From NCBI GenBank assembly GCA_026119935.1, contig JALRMH010000099.1:1-31474 (forward strand): DNA of 31,474 bases. Direction: 5' to 3'. Every line of letters starts with the position of its first letter. Position 1 is the first letter of the stretch. Of this stretch, positions 9,444-19,332 are shown in pieces. The DNA comes from Endothia cerciana (lineage: Eukaryota; Ascomycota; Sordariomycetes; Diaporthales; Cryphonectriaceae). Below the pieces are notes generated by a model that was given only the letters and a program-made list of their open reading frames with translations, was not told the DNA's origin and did not search any database. Made by a program: the position numbers and the translations under genes.

Positions 9444-10904
9444 CAAACTTACTTATTAATAAATAATATTAATAAGCTAGAATAACTTTGAATTCGTATA
9501 TTCTATTAGTTATAGGTATCTAACTATAAGTTCCGACTGTGCATTAAGCAGCATTTCAGCCACCCATTAGTGACCCAGTCTGTCGCGATTATCTAGGTAA
9601 CCGACGATCTCTTATTAGGAGGTTTTATTGCGTGCGTACTTTTCCTCACCATGTCCTAATCTTTTGATCGTTTTCACTATATGTCGCCAAAGAAATAAAA
9701 TATTTCTTCAATAACCCTGTCAGGCTATTCCACTTTAATCTTTATTTTCTTCTAGAAGTTGCATAAAAATTTTCAACTCATGGGACTATGATTTAATATA
9801 AAAATAAAATAAAATATAATAAATAAACTATTTAGATGTAACTGAAAAATCTTTTACTATTCATTGTCTTTTTACTAGATTTTTGTCAGTTTTTAATGCT
9901 CTTCTAATTGTTTTTTCATTACAGTTTATAGATTTTGCTGCATCTAAAATAGTAGAATATTCACCGTACACAGTATTATTAAGATTGTATAAAACAACAG
10001 GTCGACCCGCAAGGGGAGACCAACCCGGGGGGTCGGGTCTAGTATGTTTTATACATTTTTTCTTGATCTCCTCAGACATAGGTGGTCTATTCAAAGCTTT
10101 CTCTCTAATTTTTTCTATTGTTTCAGGTAAAAGATTTTTACCTCTGTTTAAACTACCAATTAGTTCCCGTCTTTCCTCGCTATAAAAATCCTTCATTTTT
10201 TGACGGTCAACTTCAGTATGTTTATAACCAAAACTATAACCAGCTTCAGTTAAAATATTATAATTAGGCAATAACAATTTTAAATATTTATCTTCTAAAT
10301 TCAATAAATCTTTATTATTTTCTTTAGTTACTAAATCAGGATATAATTCTAACACAATAAAAGCGAAATTTTTTAAATCATATTTTTTGACTGCCAATTT
10401 TACTATTTTGCTACCTCGAAAATAGATTAAATGATTACAGAATCTAGCATAATATCTATTAGTTGAAGCAGAACCTATATAATAATCTTTAGTTAATTTA
10501 TTAACTATCATGTATATACCACTTAAACCTCTAGTTTCATTTAATATTTGTTTTCTTATATTTTCTGAATCTAAGTTTTCATAAGTATACACAGGATTTA
10601 ACTCTAATTCTTCAATTATTGTATTTAATCTTTCAGAACAAGTTTCAGGGGCGTAGCCGCCACATTTATTTAAAGAAGGAATTGTACTATATCTTCTTTT
10701 ACTAATCTTGTTTATACGCAACTCATATATTGACTTATTATTTAATTTATTATACTTTATATTATTAATATTTACAGCATAGCGTGAGTGTGTTAAAACT
10801 TTACTTTTTCTAACGAACTTTTGTAAATTATAATACACAAGTGTTAAAAGGATAAGCGCTATGATATAAATACTTAAATTAAACCATTTTGGGCTATCGA
10901 CATA
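9444..10904 (-). mobile_element. group I intron at cob-393
   Basis: This 1,461-nt intron starts after GGGT of exon 2 and ends TTTG. The ORF is in the 5' part, and the 3' 400 nt (9444-9827) have no ORF and should hold most of the catalytic core. The boundaries give exactly 393 coding nucleotides upstream. Confidence 0.85.
9828..10904 (-). CDS. GIY-YIG endonuclease of the cob-393 intron, fused to exon 2
   Basis: The frame continues from exon 2 (FLGYVDSPKWF) to TAG 9828-9830 in code 4, about 358 intron codons. The N-terminal linker has one hydrophobic segment and a KRRYSTIPS motif (10683-10697). The nuclease signature is GLSGIYMIVN followed by DYYIGSAS (about 10475-10530), then FCNHL and a Glu-containing EDKYL block. 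The C-terminus (VVLYNLNNTVYGEYSTILDA then a helix-turn-helix) resembles the intron-encoded nuclease repeat (IENR1/NUMOD). A GC element at about 10003-10036 is translated in frame (RPDPPGWSPLAGRP). It seems intact; GIY-YIG enzymes nick or cut DNA during homing. Confidence 0.9.
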
Positions 10905-11008
10905 ACCCAAGAAAGCTGTAACAACTAAAGCAAGAAATATTATAGTACCTATAGCTCAAGTTAATGTTCTTGGAGCTCTGTAAGATCCATAGTAGATCCC
11001 TCTTCCCA
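10905..11008 (-). CDS. cob: cob exon 2
   Basis: This 104-nt exon encodes MGRGIYYGSYRAPRTLTWAI and onward to TAFLG; Phe129 (TTC), a further QoI-relevant residue, is wild type. The upstream edge is the end of a group II intron (CTATCTCGAT before TGGGAAGAGG), which restores His-Met-Gly-Arg-Gly. The downstream edge is cob-393. Confidence 0.9.
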
Positions 11009-11047
11009 ATCGAGATAGGTAGGTCTTCTCAGACTTTCCCCCTCTAA

Positions 11048-11081
11048 GAACCGTACGTGCACCTTTCAGCGCATACGGCTC
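11048..11081 (-). ncRNA. group II domain V, distal copy
   Basis: On the minus strand GAGCCGTATGC, then GCTGAAAGGTGC and ACGTACGGTTC form the 34-nt catalytic hairpin. It is followed by a GGGGGAAAGTC-type domain VI and the 3' splice site at 11009. Confidence 0.88.
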
Positions 11082-11124
11082 AAGCAATCATAATAATTTA
11101 CTCCACCTTAACTGTAATAGCTAG

Positions 11125-12611
11125 CTAATTAACAATTTTCTTAATATAAACCAATTTCTCATTATATCTACTGCAAGTAAATTTAGAAATATTCTTAACT
11201 CTATAATGAGCAGTTTGTAGATTAATCTCTAATTTATTAGCTAACTCACTCACTGAGTTAAATGTGTCTAGAACTTCCCCACTTGAAACTTCTACCACTT
11301 CAACAGCCACTTTCTTATTAGTACCACCGCAAGGGGGTACTCCCCGAAGGGAAGTACTAAAGAGTCTATTTAATGACTTAATAAAGATCTTACCATCCTG
11401 GTTAATATAATTAGAACCCTTGCTAATTAAAAGAGATATATCTGAAAGTAGAAGAGCTCTATCCTCATCTGAATGAGTCTTGTTAGTAGATAAACGATTG
11501 TTGTTCATTTGTGCCAAAATACGCTCAATGATTAATTTACCCTCATCTGTATAATGAAGGCCTAGCTCTACTATGTTAATAAGGGCCTTCCAGTCCTTAT
11601 AATCCTTTTCCTTCTTACTACGTCAGTTAGCAGAATCTAATAAAGGAATAAGAACCTTCGTAATGAAATCTAATTGTCTTACCTTAATATCATTAACAAT
11701 TTGACCCTTAGAGTCAGCTTTACCACTGTAAACTCTCGCTGCTGACTCCTCAGTACTATCAACTAGATTAAGTGAAATATTAGATCCACCCGCTAGGCGG
11801 GGGGATCCCCCTTGGGGGGATCTATTATTCAAAAAGTCTCTAATTCCTATCATTAAAGGAAGATTCTCCTTCTGGACAACCACAAAACTGAAAAGATTCT
11901 TGTCAGGAGAATAATTAAAGCAACCCTCTCCCTCTAAGAAACCAATGAACCAGTCCAAAGTTATATTAATTACATGATCTTGACCTAAGTAAAAATTAGT
12001 TCTATTCTTATTCATTTGGCCTTTTATTGCCAAGATTCTCGCAATAATGTTATCAGCTACTCCTTTATCTTTATTTGTATAAATATCATAAGCTAACTTG
12101 AAATCAATAAAGTTTAAATGTTTAGTAGTATTAAGTGTATTACGAGAAAAAATGTCAATAATTACCGCTACGTCTTTTAGATTACGCACAATAAATGTAG
12201 ATCTATTATTCTTGATATAAATTTTACCTAAACCTAAAGAGTTATGAATATAGTTTAGAACATCAGTATCGTCCACGTGCAAGCTAATTTCAAAACAAAA
12301 TTGTATCTTTGAGTTTCCTCTTGTAGCCTGAATATAGAAAGAACCCTCCCCGTCTGTGAAACCTCTAAATCACTCAATAAATTCTGGAGAAAATGTACGA
12401 CCATTTAATGCAATAAATGTAGACTCTGGACTAGAAGTTTCTACTGCTGTACCTGTAGAATATCTTCTAATTGGTGAAAACTTTCCAGTATTAAAGGAAA
12501 AAGAACCATAAGAAAGGACGGAATTAAATATATTACTATTATTTACTTTAGTGCACTCCACGTATTTTTCTGAATCTATTTGTACAACTGTAATTTCCAA
12601 TATTGATACTA
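11125..12611 (-). CDS. LAGLIDADG protein encoded in the group II intron
   Basis: In code 4 this is an open frame of about 495 codons from the proximal alternative splice site to TAA 11125-11127. An IRRYSTGTAV motif at 12454-12468 is followed by helices EWFRGFTDGEGSFYI (near 12350) and WFIGFLEGEGCF (near 11945), then a C-terminal SSGEVLDTFNSVSELANKL region resembling an IENR1 DNA-binding module. Two GC elements read through it in frame: RSPQGGSPRLAGGS (11782-11823) and SLRGVPPCGG (about 11328-11355). Joining exon 1 to 12611 would continue the cob frame directly into it (His-Ile-Val-Ser-Ile-Leu). LAGLIDADG ORFs in group II introns are known in fungi. It looks intact. Confidence 0.87.
11782..11823. 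repeat. 42-bp double-hairpin element, copy 1
   Basis: AGATCCACCCGCTAGGCGG followed by GGGGATCCCCCTTGGGGGGATCT contains the two hairpins CCCGCTAGGCGGG and CCCCCTTGGGGG. It is identical over 42 bp to 15659-15700 in nad4 copy B. It is translated in frame in the group II ORF. Confidence 0.92.
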
Positions 12612-12684
12612 ATTGAGATAGGTAGATCCTTACGGATTTTCCCCCTCTTAGAACCGTACGTGCACCTTTCAGCGCATACGGCTC
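12612..12684 (-). ncRNA. group II domain V and VI, proximal copy
   Basis: The domain V hairpin at 12651-12684 is identical in all 34 nt to the distal one at 11048-11081. It is followed by a domain VI-like stem and CTACCTATCTCAAT. The predicted alternative 3' splice site is after 12612. Its presence upstream of the ORF lets the intron end here, leaving the ORF and the second domain V in the mRNA. Confidence 0.85.
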
Positions 12685-13492
12685 AAACAATCTAATTAAA
12701 GAATAAAAATAGAAATTAATATTTTGTATATTTATACAAATTAAACAAAAAAAGAGAAAATAACAAGCTAATATATTAAAATCGCTTCTTAGTAAAACTA
12801 ATAACTTTATTTAGATTTGCCCTTGTCAAAGTCTGCATCCTTTCAGATTAAGGTATAAGCTAAATAAATTTACCCAGCAGGCTGCAGATATCAGAATATC
12901 TCGCTTTGCAGGTAGCTCTCCCTTTATCCACTTCATTACAAAGTGGCATTAGCTTTTTTGACTGTCTCATGCCCACTGGTCGATATACTCACTTCAAAAT
13001 TAATTTTATAGAGTACCTCCTTCTGACCTTACTTAAATGCCGCCTAGAAGGAGACCATTGGGTTTACCAAGTTCCAACTATTACACCAAATTTAATAAAG
13101 CTTTAGGTAGATACTTTAGTTCGTTGCATTTTCCTTCTTCACAATAAATTATTTCTATCTAGAGAAGAGCACTGCTTCGTCGTGTATTAAATCAGAGCTT
13201 GCGCCCCTAAATATACTTCTTTTATTTTGAAATAAGGGAGACCCGGCTTCGGCTACACACCACCTCACACTCTTACACAATTCCTCTTTACCTATAATAT
13301 ATAATGATATGATAAAGGTAGAAGGGAATAACGAACCGTCCCGATATCTTCGCTTTCGCTTACCATAACTTTTTTTCCAATATTCAGAGCTTCACACCCC
13401 AGAATTACTCCCAGCGCATGTCTGAGTTGGAACACGAAGGGTCATTCGTGGAGGAATCTCACCTCATTATAATAATTAGCCTCTTGTCGCAC

Positions 13493-13781
13493 TGTGTAAG
13501 TACACTAAAAAGAAAAATGCTGAAGCAGTGTTACTGTGTAAATAACGGATTAATCAACCATTAGATACGTCACGCATAATATGCTCAACTGAATTAAATG
13601 CTTCTAATACACTAGGATTATAGTGCATAGCTAGAGTTACTCCTGTTACTATTTGTATAACTAAACAAACAGCTAATAATGAACCAAAATTTCACATATA
13701 ACTTAAATTACTTGGTTGTGATGCATCTATAATATATCCATTAGCTAATTTTAACATTGGATGACTTTTTAATATTCTCAT
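13493..13781 (-). CDS. cob: cob exon 1 (cytochrome b N-terminus)
   Basis: From ATG 13779-13781 the exon encodes MRILKSHPMLKLANGYIIDA, then WNFGSLLAVCLVIQIVTGVT, HYNPSVLEAFNSVEHIMRDV and LIRYLHSNTASAFFFLVYLH. It ends one base into codon 97. His82 and His96, two of the four haem ligands, are present. The start matches the conserved MRxLKSHP opening of fungal cytochrome b. The whole gene spans at least 11.4 kb to the end of copy A, and 13.8 kb if copy B is counted. Confidence 0.95.
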
Positions 13782-14099
13782 TTTGTATTAATTTTAAATT
13801 ATAATTAACCGCTAGAGATCGTTAAACTAAATATACTAGCAATTAAATAAATATTGGCGCACTTACTAAATAGCAGCCAATATTTTATTAAATTTATATT
13901 ACTCTATTGTGTATTATATACATTATCCAATGTATTTTGTATTCATTAAATATTAGAGGGGGGGGGGGGGGACGTAGAGGCACCTTTTGAAAAAAAAGAA
14001 GATAAATTAACTATATCTACGGCGGTTTCACCGTAAACATGCCGCCCCAGGTTAATAAAAAGTTTATATTAAGATAATATCATAGTGCAGTTAGCTATC
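13782..14099. other. nad4-cob intergenic spacer
   Basis: No gene or tRNA is recognised. It contains a perfect 9-bp inverted repeat AATATTGGC/GCCAATATT (13850-13858 and 13876-13884, 17-nt loop), a run of 14 G (13958-13971), and a short GC hairpin TACGGCGG-TTTCACCGTA near 14018-14035. The first hairpin lies about 70 bp upstream of the cob start and could be a promoter- or RNA-processing element. Confidence 0.6.
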
Positions 14100-15170
14100 T
14101 TATCAATTATTTACGCTTTGTACTGCAGGATGAACCAATATTAAACTATATATTAACACTATAAATTCTTTATTCACAACTAAAGGATCATAAGAATTAA
14201 TAGATCCTTTAGGCTTTAATCTCATAACACCTCTATCATGAGCTAATCGTTCACTATCAACTCAACCCTTTACAAATTCCAAAGTGATAGGACCAGCTGT
14301 GATTGATCTAGCTAACACTAACTCTTTACCATATTCATTTAATATTGCATTTTTATTAAAAAACACTTTTATATTGTTTATTCTTAGTCCTACCCCTCCC
14401 CGGAGGGGAGGGGGAGGGGAAGGGTTGGTCATCCAGCCGCCACAGGCGGCGGCCGGAAGTCCTATTTTAATTTTATAGAGTGTCAATAAATTCCCCCCGC
14501 AAGCTTGCGGGGGGAGAGGGGAGTTCAACCCCCGTGCGTAGCAGGGGGTGGAACTAGGTACTTCTACTACTGGAATAATGGGTCTAGTTACTGGAATTAT
14601 CATACTAAAGGATTCTTTTAAGCTTTCAGATAAACCTAAATTCATAAATGCTCTATCCCGAAGGGATACCGTAGGGGGTACCTGAGGGTCCCCCATGCGT
14701 AGCAGGGGAAGAGCTATAATTTTATTTAACCCTTCTAAACTTAAATGTTCTTTATTATAAACTAGATTATATATTTATTTAAACAATAAAAAGTCTCCTC
14801 CCCTTTTGAGTTAACAAAGGATAAGCATCAAAATGGTCAATTATAGCACGTAAATCTCCTATAGACGTAACTCTAAATTGTGAAAATTATTCACCTAATT
14901 TAGTTATATTTCCTATTCCGTGAAAGTAACCTTGTATTAATTTTAATAATTCTTCCCCTGGACCCTCAGGGACAGAAGGTCCCTTCGGGAAGGTCCTTAT
15001 TATGTAAACCAATATTAAAACTTAAATTAACTCTATAACCCAAAGTAGATGCAGAATTTTTAACTATGTTAACTCCAAAATTCCCTTCAGCATCCGTGAA
15101 TCCTGTAAGGAACCAAGGATTAAGTCTAGAAGTGGAAGGAAGGAGGGTGCTAAATGAACCGACCCTTTTC
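14100..15170 (-). pseudogene. dead LAGLIDADG gene fused to nad4 copy B
   Basis: The frame enters from nad4 copy B with an NPWFLTGFTDAEGNFGVNIV helix near 15110. It is then destroyed by a GC cluster (about 14956-14996), an in-frame TAA after NITKLGE near 14885, and loss of frame after YPLLTQKG. A downstream frame (14100-14696) contains the inter-domain linker AFMNLGLSESLKESF, several GC-rich insertions (about 14393-14456, 14492-14546, 14655-14710) and then a C-terminus I do not recognise (KELVLARSITAGPITLEFVK onward to HPAVQSVNNW). The second LAGLIDADG helix is missing. The unrecognised tail could be a further displaced gene fragment or a foreign ORF. Confidence 0.75.
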
Positions 15171-16327
15171 TCTAACTTATGATTAGAAATAAGATCAGAA
15201 TTAGCACCCCTTAATAATAAAACAGGCAACCCTAAACTAACATATTCTGGAGAAGAATAGTTATAAATTAAAGTTGATACATTATAATGTAAACCATCTA
15301 AAATAAAGCTAGGATAAATACCAAATAATACTGTAAAAAACACTAAAATAAATAGAATAGCGAACTCTCTTTTAGTAAGATCTGAAATACCTTGTTCAAA
15401 GAACAAACTAAAAGAACCACCAAAAGCTATTCTGTTAAATAAATACACGCTATAAGCAGCTGAAAGCACAATTGAAGATGCGGCAAACGCACCTAACATA
15501 GGTAATCTTTCAAACGCTCCGTATAAAGACATAAATTCACCTACAAAATTAAGAGTCAAAGGAGTTCCACAATTAGCTAAACAAAGGATTAAAAAGAATA
15601 TAGATAATATAGGCATAAATTGAGTCATTCCACGATAAAAAGAAATATTTCTAGTACCAGATCCACCCGCTAGGCGGGGGGATCCCCCTTGGGGGGATCT
15701 ATCATACAAAATACCACCCACTATTACAAATAAACCCGTACTAACAAATCCGTGACCTAAACCTAAAAGAATAGCACCTTCTATACCTTGAATACTATTA
15801 CTAAAGACACCTAACATATATACAGCCGCGTGACCTACAGATGAATAAGCTATTATTTCTTTTATATCTGTAGTACGTAGAGTACTAAGAGCAGCATAAA
15901 TAATAGTAATAACACCAAAAGTAAAAACGAAAGGAGTAAATGATAAAGTAGCTATAGGTAATATAGGCAATATTAGTCTAAATATACCATATAAAGCCAA
16001 CTTTAGAACTATAGCAGCTAAAACAACGGATCCACCTAAAGGAGATTCTGTGTGTGCCTTAATTAATCAAGAATTTATACCATACAATGGAGTTTTTACA
16101 GCAATAGCTATAAATACCCCAACAAATATAAATAATTGTGTAGTATAATCAAAATTAGTTTTAAATAAAGCATCAAAGTCAGTAGTTCCCATTATAGAAG
16201 ACATAGTTAATATAGCTAATAATAAAAATAGAGAACTACCTAACGTATATAAAAATATATAATAACTTGCTCTTACTTTATTACCAGATCCAAATAAACC
16301 TATTAATAAAAATAAAGGAGGTAGTAT
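15171..16327 (-). pseudogene. nad4: displaced second nad4 C-terminus (copy B)
   Basis: This encodes about 385 codons of NADH dehydrogenase subunit 4, a proton-pumping complex I membrane subunit. It runs from ILPPLFLLIGLFGSGNKVRA through KTPLYGINSWLIKAHTESPL, LRTTDIKEIIAYSSVGHAAV and NCGTPLTLNFVGE to PSFILDGLHYNVSTL, with TGA-Trp. It lacks the first ~190 residues and any start codon. It begins about 30 nt after the stop of the copy A endonuclease, at the point where the shared N-terminus would continue (FFES then ILxP). The 36-bp net insertion of the 42-bp GC element at 15659-15700 adds 12 residues (SPQGGSPRLAGG) between LYDRS and GTR relative to copy A. It is itself fused to a dead endonuclease. 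Confidence 0.85.
15659..15700. repeat. 42-bp double-hairpin element, copy 2
   Basis: Identical to 11782-11823. Comparison with nad4 copy A (AGATCT at the corresponding codons) shows a 36-bp net insertion within a GATC target that is repeated at both ends. The insertion keeps the nad4 frame. Confidence 0.92.
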
Positions 16328-16356
16328 ACAACACCAGAGCTTACGTCGCCTTTAAA

Positions 16357-19002
16357 TTAACCCACAACTCTACCTTTATTCATACCAGCCTTTATAGACC
16401 GTATTTCTTTTACCCCTTTCTCTGTTAAGTGAAGACCCTCTTTCATAAAAAAGGCTACTTTTCGCCAGTCAAAATAATCTAAAGCTTTTACACCTTCTAT
16501 AGAATTTTTATCAAACAAAGGAATAATTTTACTAAGATGAGCGTCTAAACTTGAGATAGTCAGGTTATAAGAATTTGTAACTTTATTAAAACTTAATGTA
16601 CCGCAACCTAAATAAGTGATTATATTTTCTAATATTCCTTTGTCCCTTTCATTAAGACCAAGCTTAAATCTTAACATTACTTTAAAACCTTGAACTGCGG
16701 ATGAGGATTTATAGATATCTATATATCAACAACCTTCAGCACTGATAAAACCCGCTAGTCATTTAGGATTGATTAATCCAATAGTATCTGAATTAATTGT
16801 AAGCTTAGCTGGCTCTAAACCAGGGAATATTTTTTGAAATTCCTCGCTAATCCCTTTATTCAATGAAGCTTTTATAGATAAAAGTTTTAATAACCCATCA
16901 GAAGTTAAATGCTCCTTGGATGAAATTAAGTAGAAGGCTTGTTTAAACAAAATATAATCTACAGCCTTATAAGATAATAAAGGATAATTATCAAAATGAT
17001 CTATTATCAAAGATAACTCCTTAATATTTGATACTTGAAAGTGTATCATAGATTTACCTATTTGATTTATAGCACCTATACCTTGGAAATACTTTTGTAT
17101 TCTTTCTAATAAAGCTAAATCTTTTAGATGGATTCCTATTTTAAATGAAAGACTTGCATAACATTTACCCACACTCTCTACTGTACTATCAGTTGTAACT
17201 TGTTTTTTAGATGGCTCAAAAATACGAAGGGCAAAACAACCCTCTCCATCTGTAAACCCTGTTATAAACTCAGGAGTTAAATTTAATACAGTTTGTGGAG
17301 TGGAGGGGGCACTAATAGCTTTTCCCTTCGCCTTATTATTAACCGCGAAAGTACTATAACCACGTGCCCCCTTAAACACTAAAACAGGCGCAACCGCCGC
17401 TAAAGAACTATACTCAGAAGTGCTATAAATTAAACTAGATACACCATAATGTATTCCATCTAAAATAAAACTAGGATAAATACCAAACAAGACTGTGAAA
17501 AATGTCAATACAGACAAGATAAAGAACTCTCTTCTAGTAAGATCAAGAATACTTTCTACAAAGAACAAACTAAATGAACCACCAAAAGCTATACGATTGA
17601 AAAGATATACACTATATGCCGCAGATAAAACTATCGATGAACTAGCTAAAGCCCCTAGAATAGGCAATCTTTCAAAACCACCGTATAAACATAAGAATTC
17701 TCCTACAAAATTTAAAGTTAGTGGAGTACCACAGTTAGCCAATATAAGTAAGAAGAATAAAATAGAAAGCATAGGCATTAATTGAGTCATTCCCCTGTAA
17801 AAAGCAATATCTCTGGTACCAGATCTATCATATAAAACACCTCCCACTATAACAAATAAACCTGAACTAACAAACCCATGACCTAATCCTAATAGAATTG
17901 CACCTTCTATACCTTGGATTGTGTTACTAAACACACCAAGGAGATAAACTGCTGCGTGACTTACTGAAGAGTAAGCAATTATCTCTTTAATATCAGTAGT
18001 CCGTAAAGTACTAAAAGATGCAAATATAATAGTAATAACGCACAAAACAAAAACCAAAGGAGTAAAGTCTAAACAAGCTTGAGGTACAATAGGTAAGAGT
18101 AGTCTAAATATACCATATAAAGCTAACTTAAGTACTATAGCTGCCAATATAATCGAACCTCCTAAGGGAGATTCTGTATGAGCTTTTAGTAATCAAGAAT
18201 TCAAACCATACAAAGGTGTTTTAACAGCAACAGCAAAAAATAAACCAGCAAATAAAATACATTGTAAAGAGTAGTCTAAATTTAATTTAAATACTGCCTC
18301 AAAGTCTGTTGTACCTGCTATAGAACTAATAGTAAGAATAGCAAGCAACATAAAAAGAGAACTACCTAAAGTATATAAAAATAAATAAAAACTAGCTCTT
18401 ACCTTATTTTTTGAACCAAATATACCTATTAGTAAAAACAAAGGAACTAATATACTTTCGAAAAAGATATAGAATAATAATATATCTAAAACTAAAAATA
18501 CAGCTAATAATAATGTTTCTAATAACAACATAATTATTAAATAAGATTTTATATTTTCAGTTATAGAATTTCAATTAGATAATAATGCTATAGGCATTAT
18601 TATTGTAGTTAATAAGACAAAATAAATAGATAGTCCATCTATTCCCAGATAAATATCAAAATAACTCATATCGTAATGTTCTTGCACGAATTGAAATTGA
18701 TTACTACTAAAATCAAATGAAATGAAAATAATTAAAGATATTATTAAATTAATAACTGATGTTCCAAGAGCGATTATTTTATAATAATTGTTATTATTAT
18801 ATTCACCTACGACTACACCATTATCAACACGTCCTGAGTATGTCCCACCATTAGCTGGTGTTACATTGGAAAATGTAAAGCTAGAAGCAACAATTCCATC
18901 TAATGAGGGCTTCGCCGTAAATGGAGGTAGATGGTAAGAAGTTGTACTATAAATTAAAAATATACCTAAAATAGGTATTAATAATAAACTGGATAATAAC
19001 AT
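16357..19002 (-). CDS. nad4: nad4 (copy A) fused in frame to a LAGLIDADG endonuclease
   Basis: One code 4 frame of 881 codons starts at ATG 19000-19002 (MLLSSLLLIPILGIFLIY) and stops at 16357-16359. Residues 1 to about 530 are complete NADH dehydrogenase subunit 4, with no intron: the FFESILVPLFLLIGIFG segment, KTPLYGLNSWLLKAHTESPL, LRTTDIKEIIAYSSVSHAAV and NCGTPLTLNFVGE. After PSFILDGIHYGVSSLIYST comes a linker with RGYSTF (17350-17364), then helices EFITGFTDGEGCFAL (near 17260) and KWLAGFISAEGCW (near 16760) and the typical IKAGMNKGR ending. The natural subunit would end near the linker, so cleavage of the polyprotein or tolerance of the fusion is needed. The endonuclease appears intact. 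Confidence 0.9.
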
Positions 19003-19121
19003 TTTTTTTGTTAATAGTCAATATATTTACGAAATTTCCTCCAAACTAAAAAAATCGTTCATCTTATGGAAAATTCCATGATGCAAAAGTAGATTCTATT
19101 AATCTAAAATAAGTTTTTTTT

Positions 19122-19290
19122 CTAAAACAAGTTTATCACCGGTGGAAATATATCAAAACTAAATAAAACGCAAGGTACAAATAGAATTAAAGCAAATAAA
19201 ATAGGCAATAAAACTGTTCAACAGAACCCCATTAATTGATCAAAACGTATTCTAGGGAAATATGCTCTAGCTCAAGGATTTTCAGCCTCA
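19122..19290 (-). pseudogene. nad1: displaced second nad1 C-terminus (copy B)
   Basis: This encodes WARAYFPRIRFDQLMGFCWT and VLLPILFALILFVPCVLF to a TAG at 19122-19124, the last ~50 residues of NADH dehydrogenase subunit 1. The same region in the first copy reads WARASFPRIRFDQLMSFCWT. The fragment has no start and begins just after the remains of the GIY-YIG gene whose stop is at 19333. The exact first base is uncertain because the ~40 nt before Trp (FFEAENP) do not match copy A. Confidence 0.85.
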
Positions 19291-19332
19291 AAAAAGGAAA
19301 GAGAAGATAAAGTAGTAAAAAAATCTAGTTTG

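Larger units (their letters stand above)
11009..13492 (-). mobile_element. group II intron at cob-289 with two domain V hairpins
   Basis: The intron begins GTGCGACAAGAGG, a classical group II 5' end, immediately after CAC-A of exon 1 (right after haem ligand His96). It ends with a domain V and VI pair and CCTACCTATCTCGAT. An identical 34-nt domain V plus a similar domain VI lies 1.6 kb upstream, at 12612-12684, just before the ORF. The ORF is LAGLIDADG type rather than reverse transcriptase, so the intron does not encode its own retrohoming protein. The ORF therefore lies between two complete 3' ends, an arrangement that suggests alternative splicing. Confidence 0.85.

Noticed and set aside
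17495..17785. Plus-strand ORF inside nad4
   Set aside because: It is antisense to the conserved membrane segments of nad4, so it is a shadow frame.
18447..18470. A hidden group I intron at the nad4 seam
   Set aside because: The frame from 19002 to 16357 is continuous with code 4 TGA-Trp, and no group I core elements were seen in nad4.
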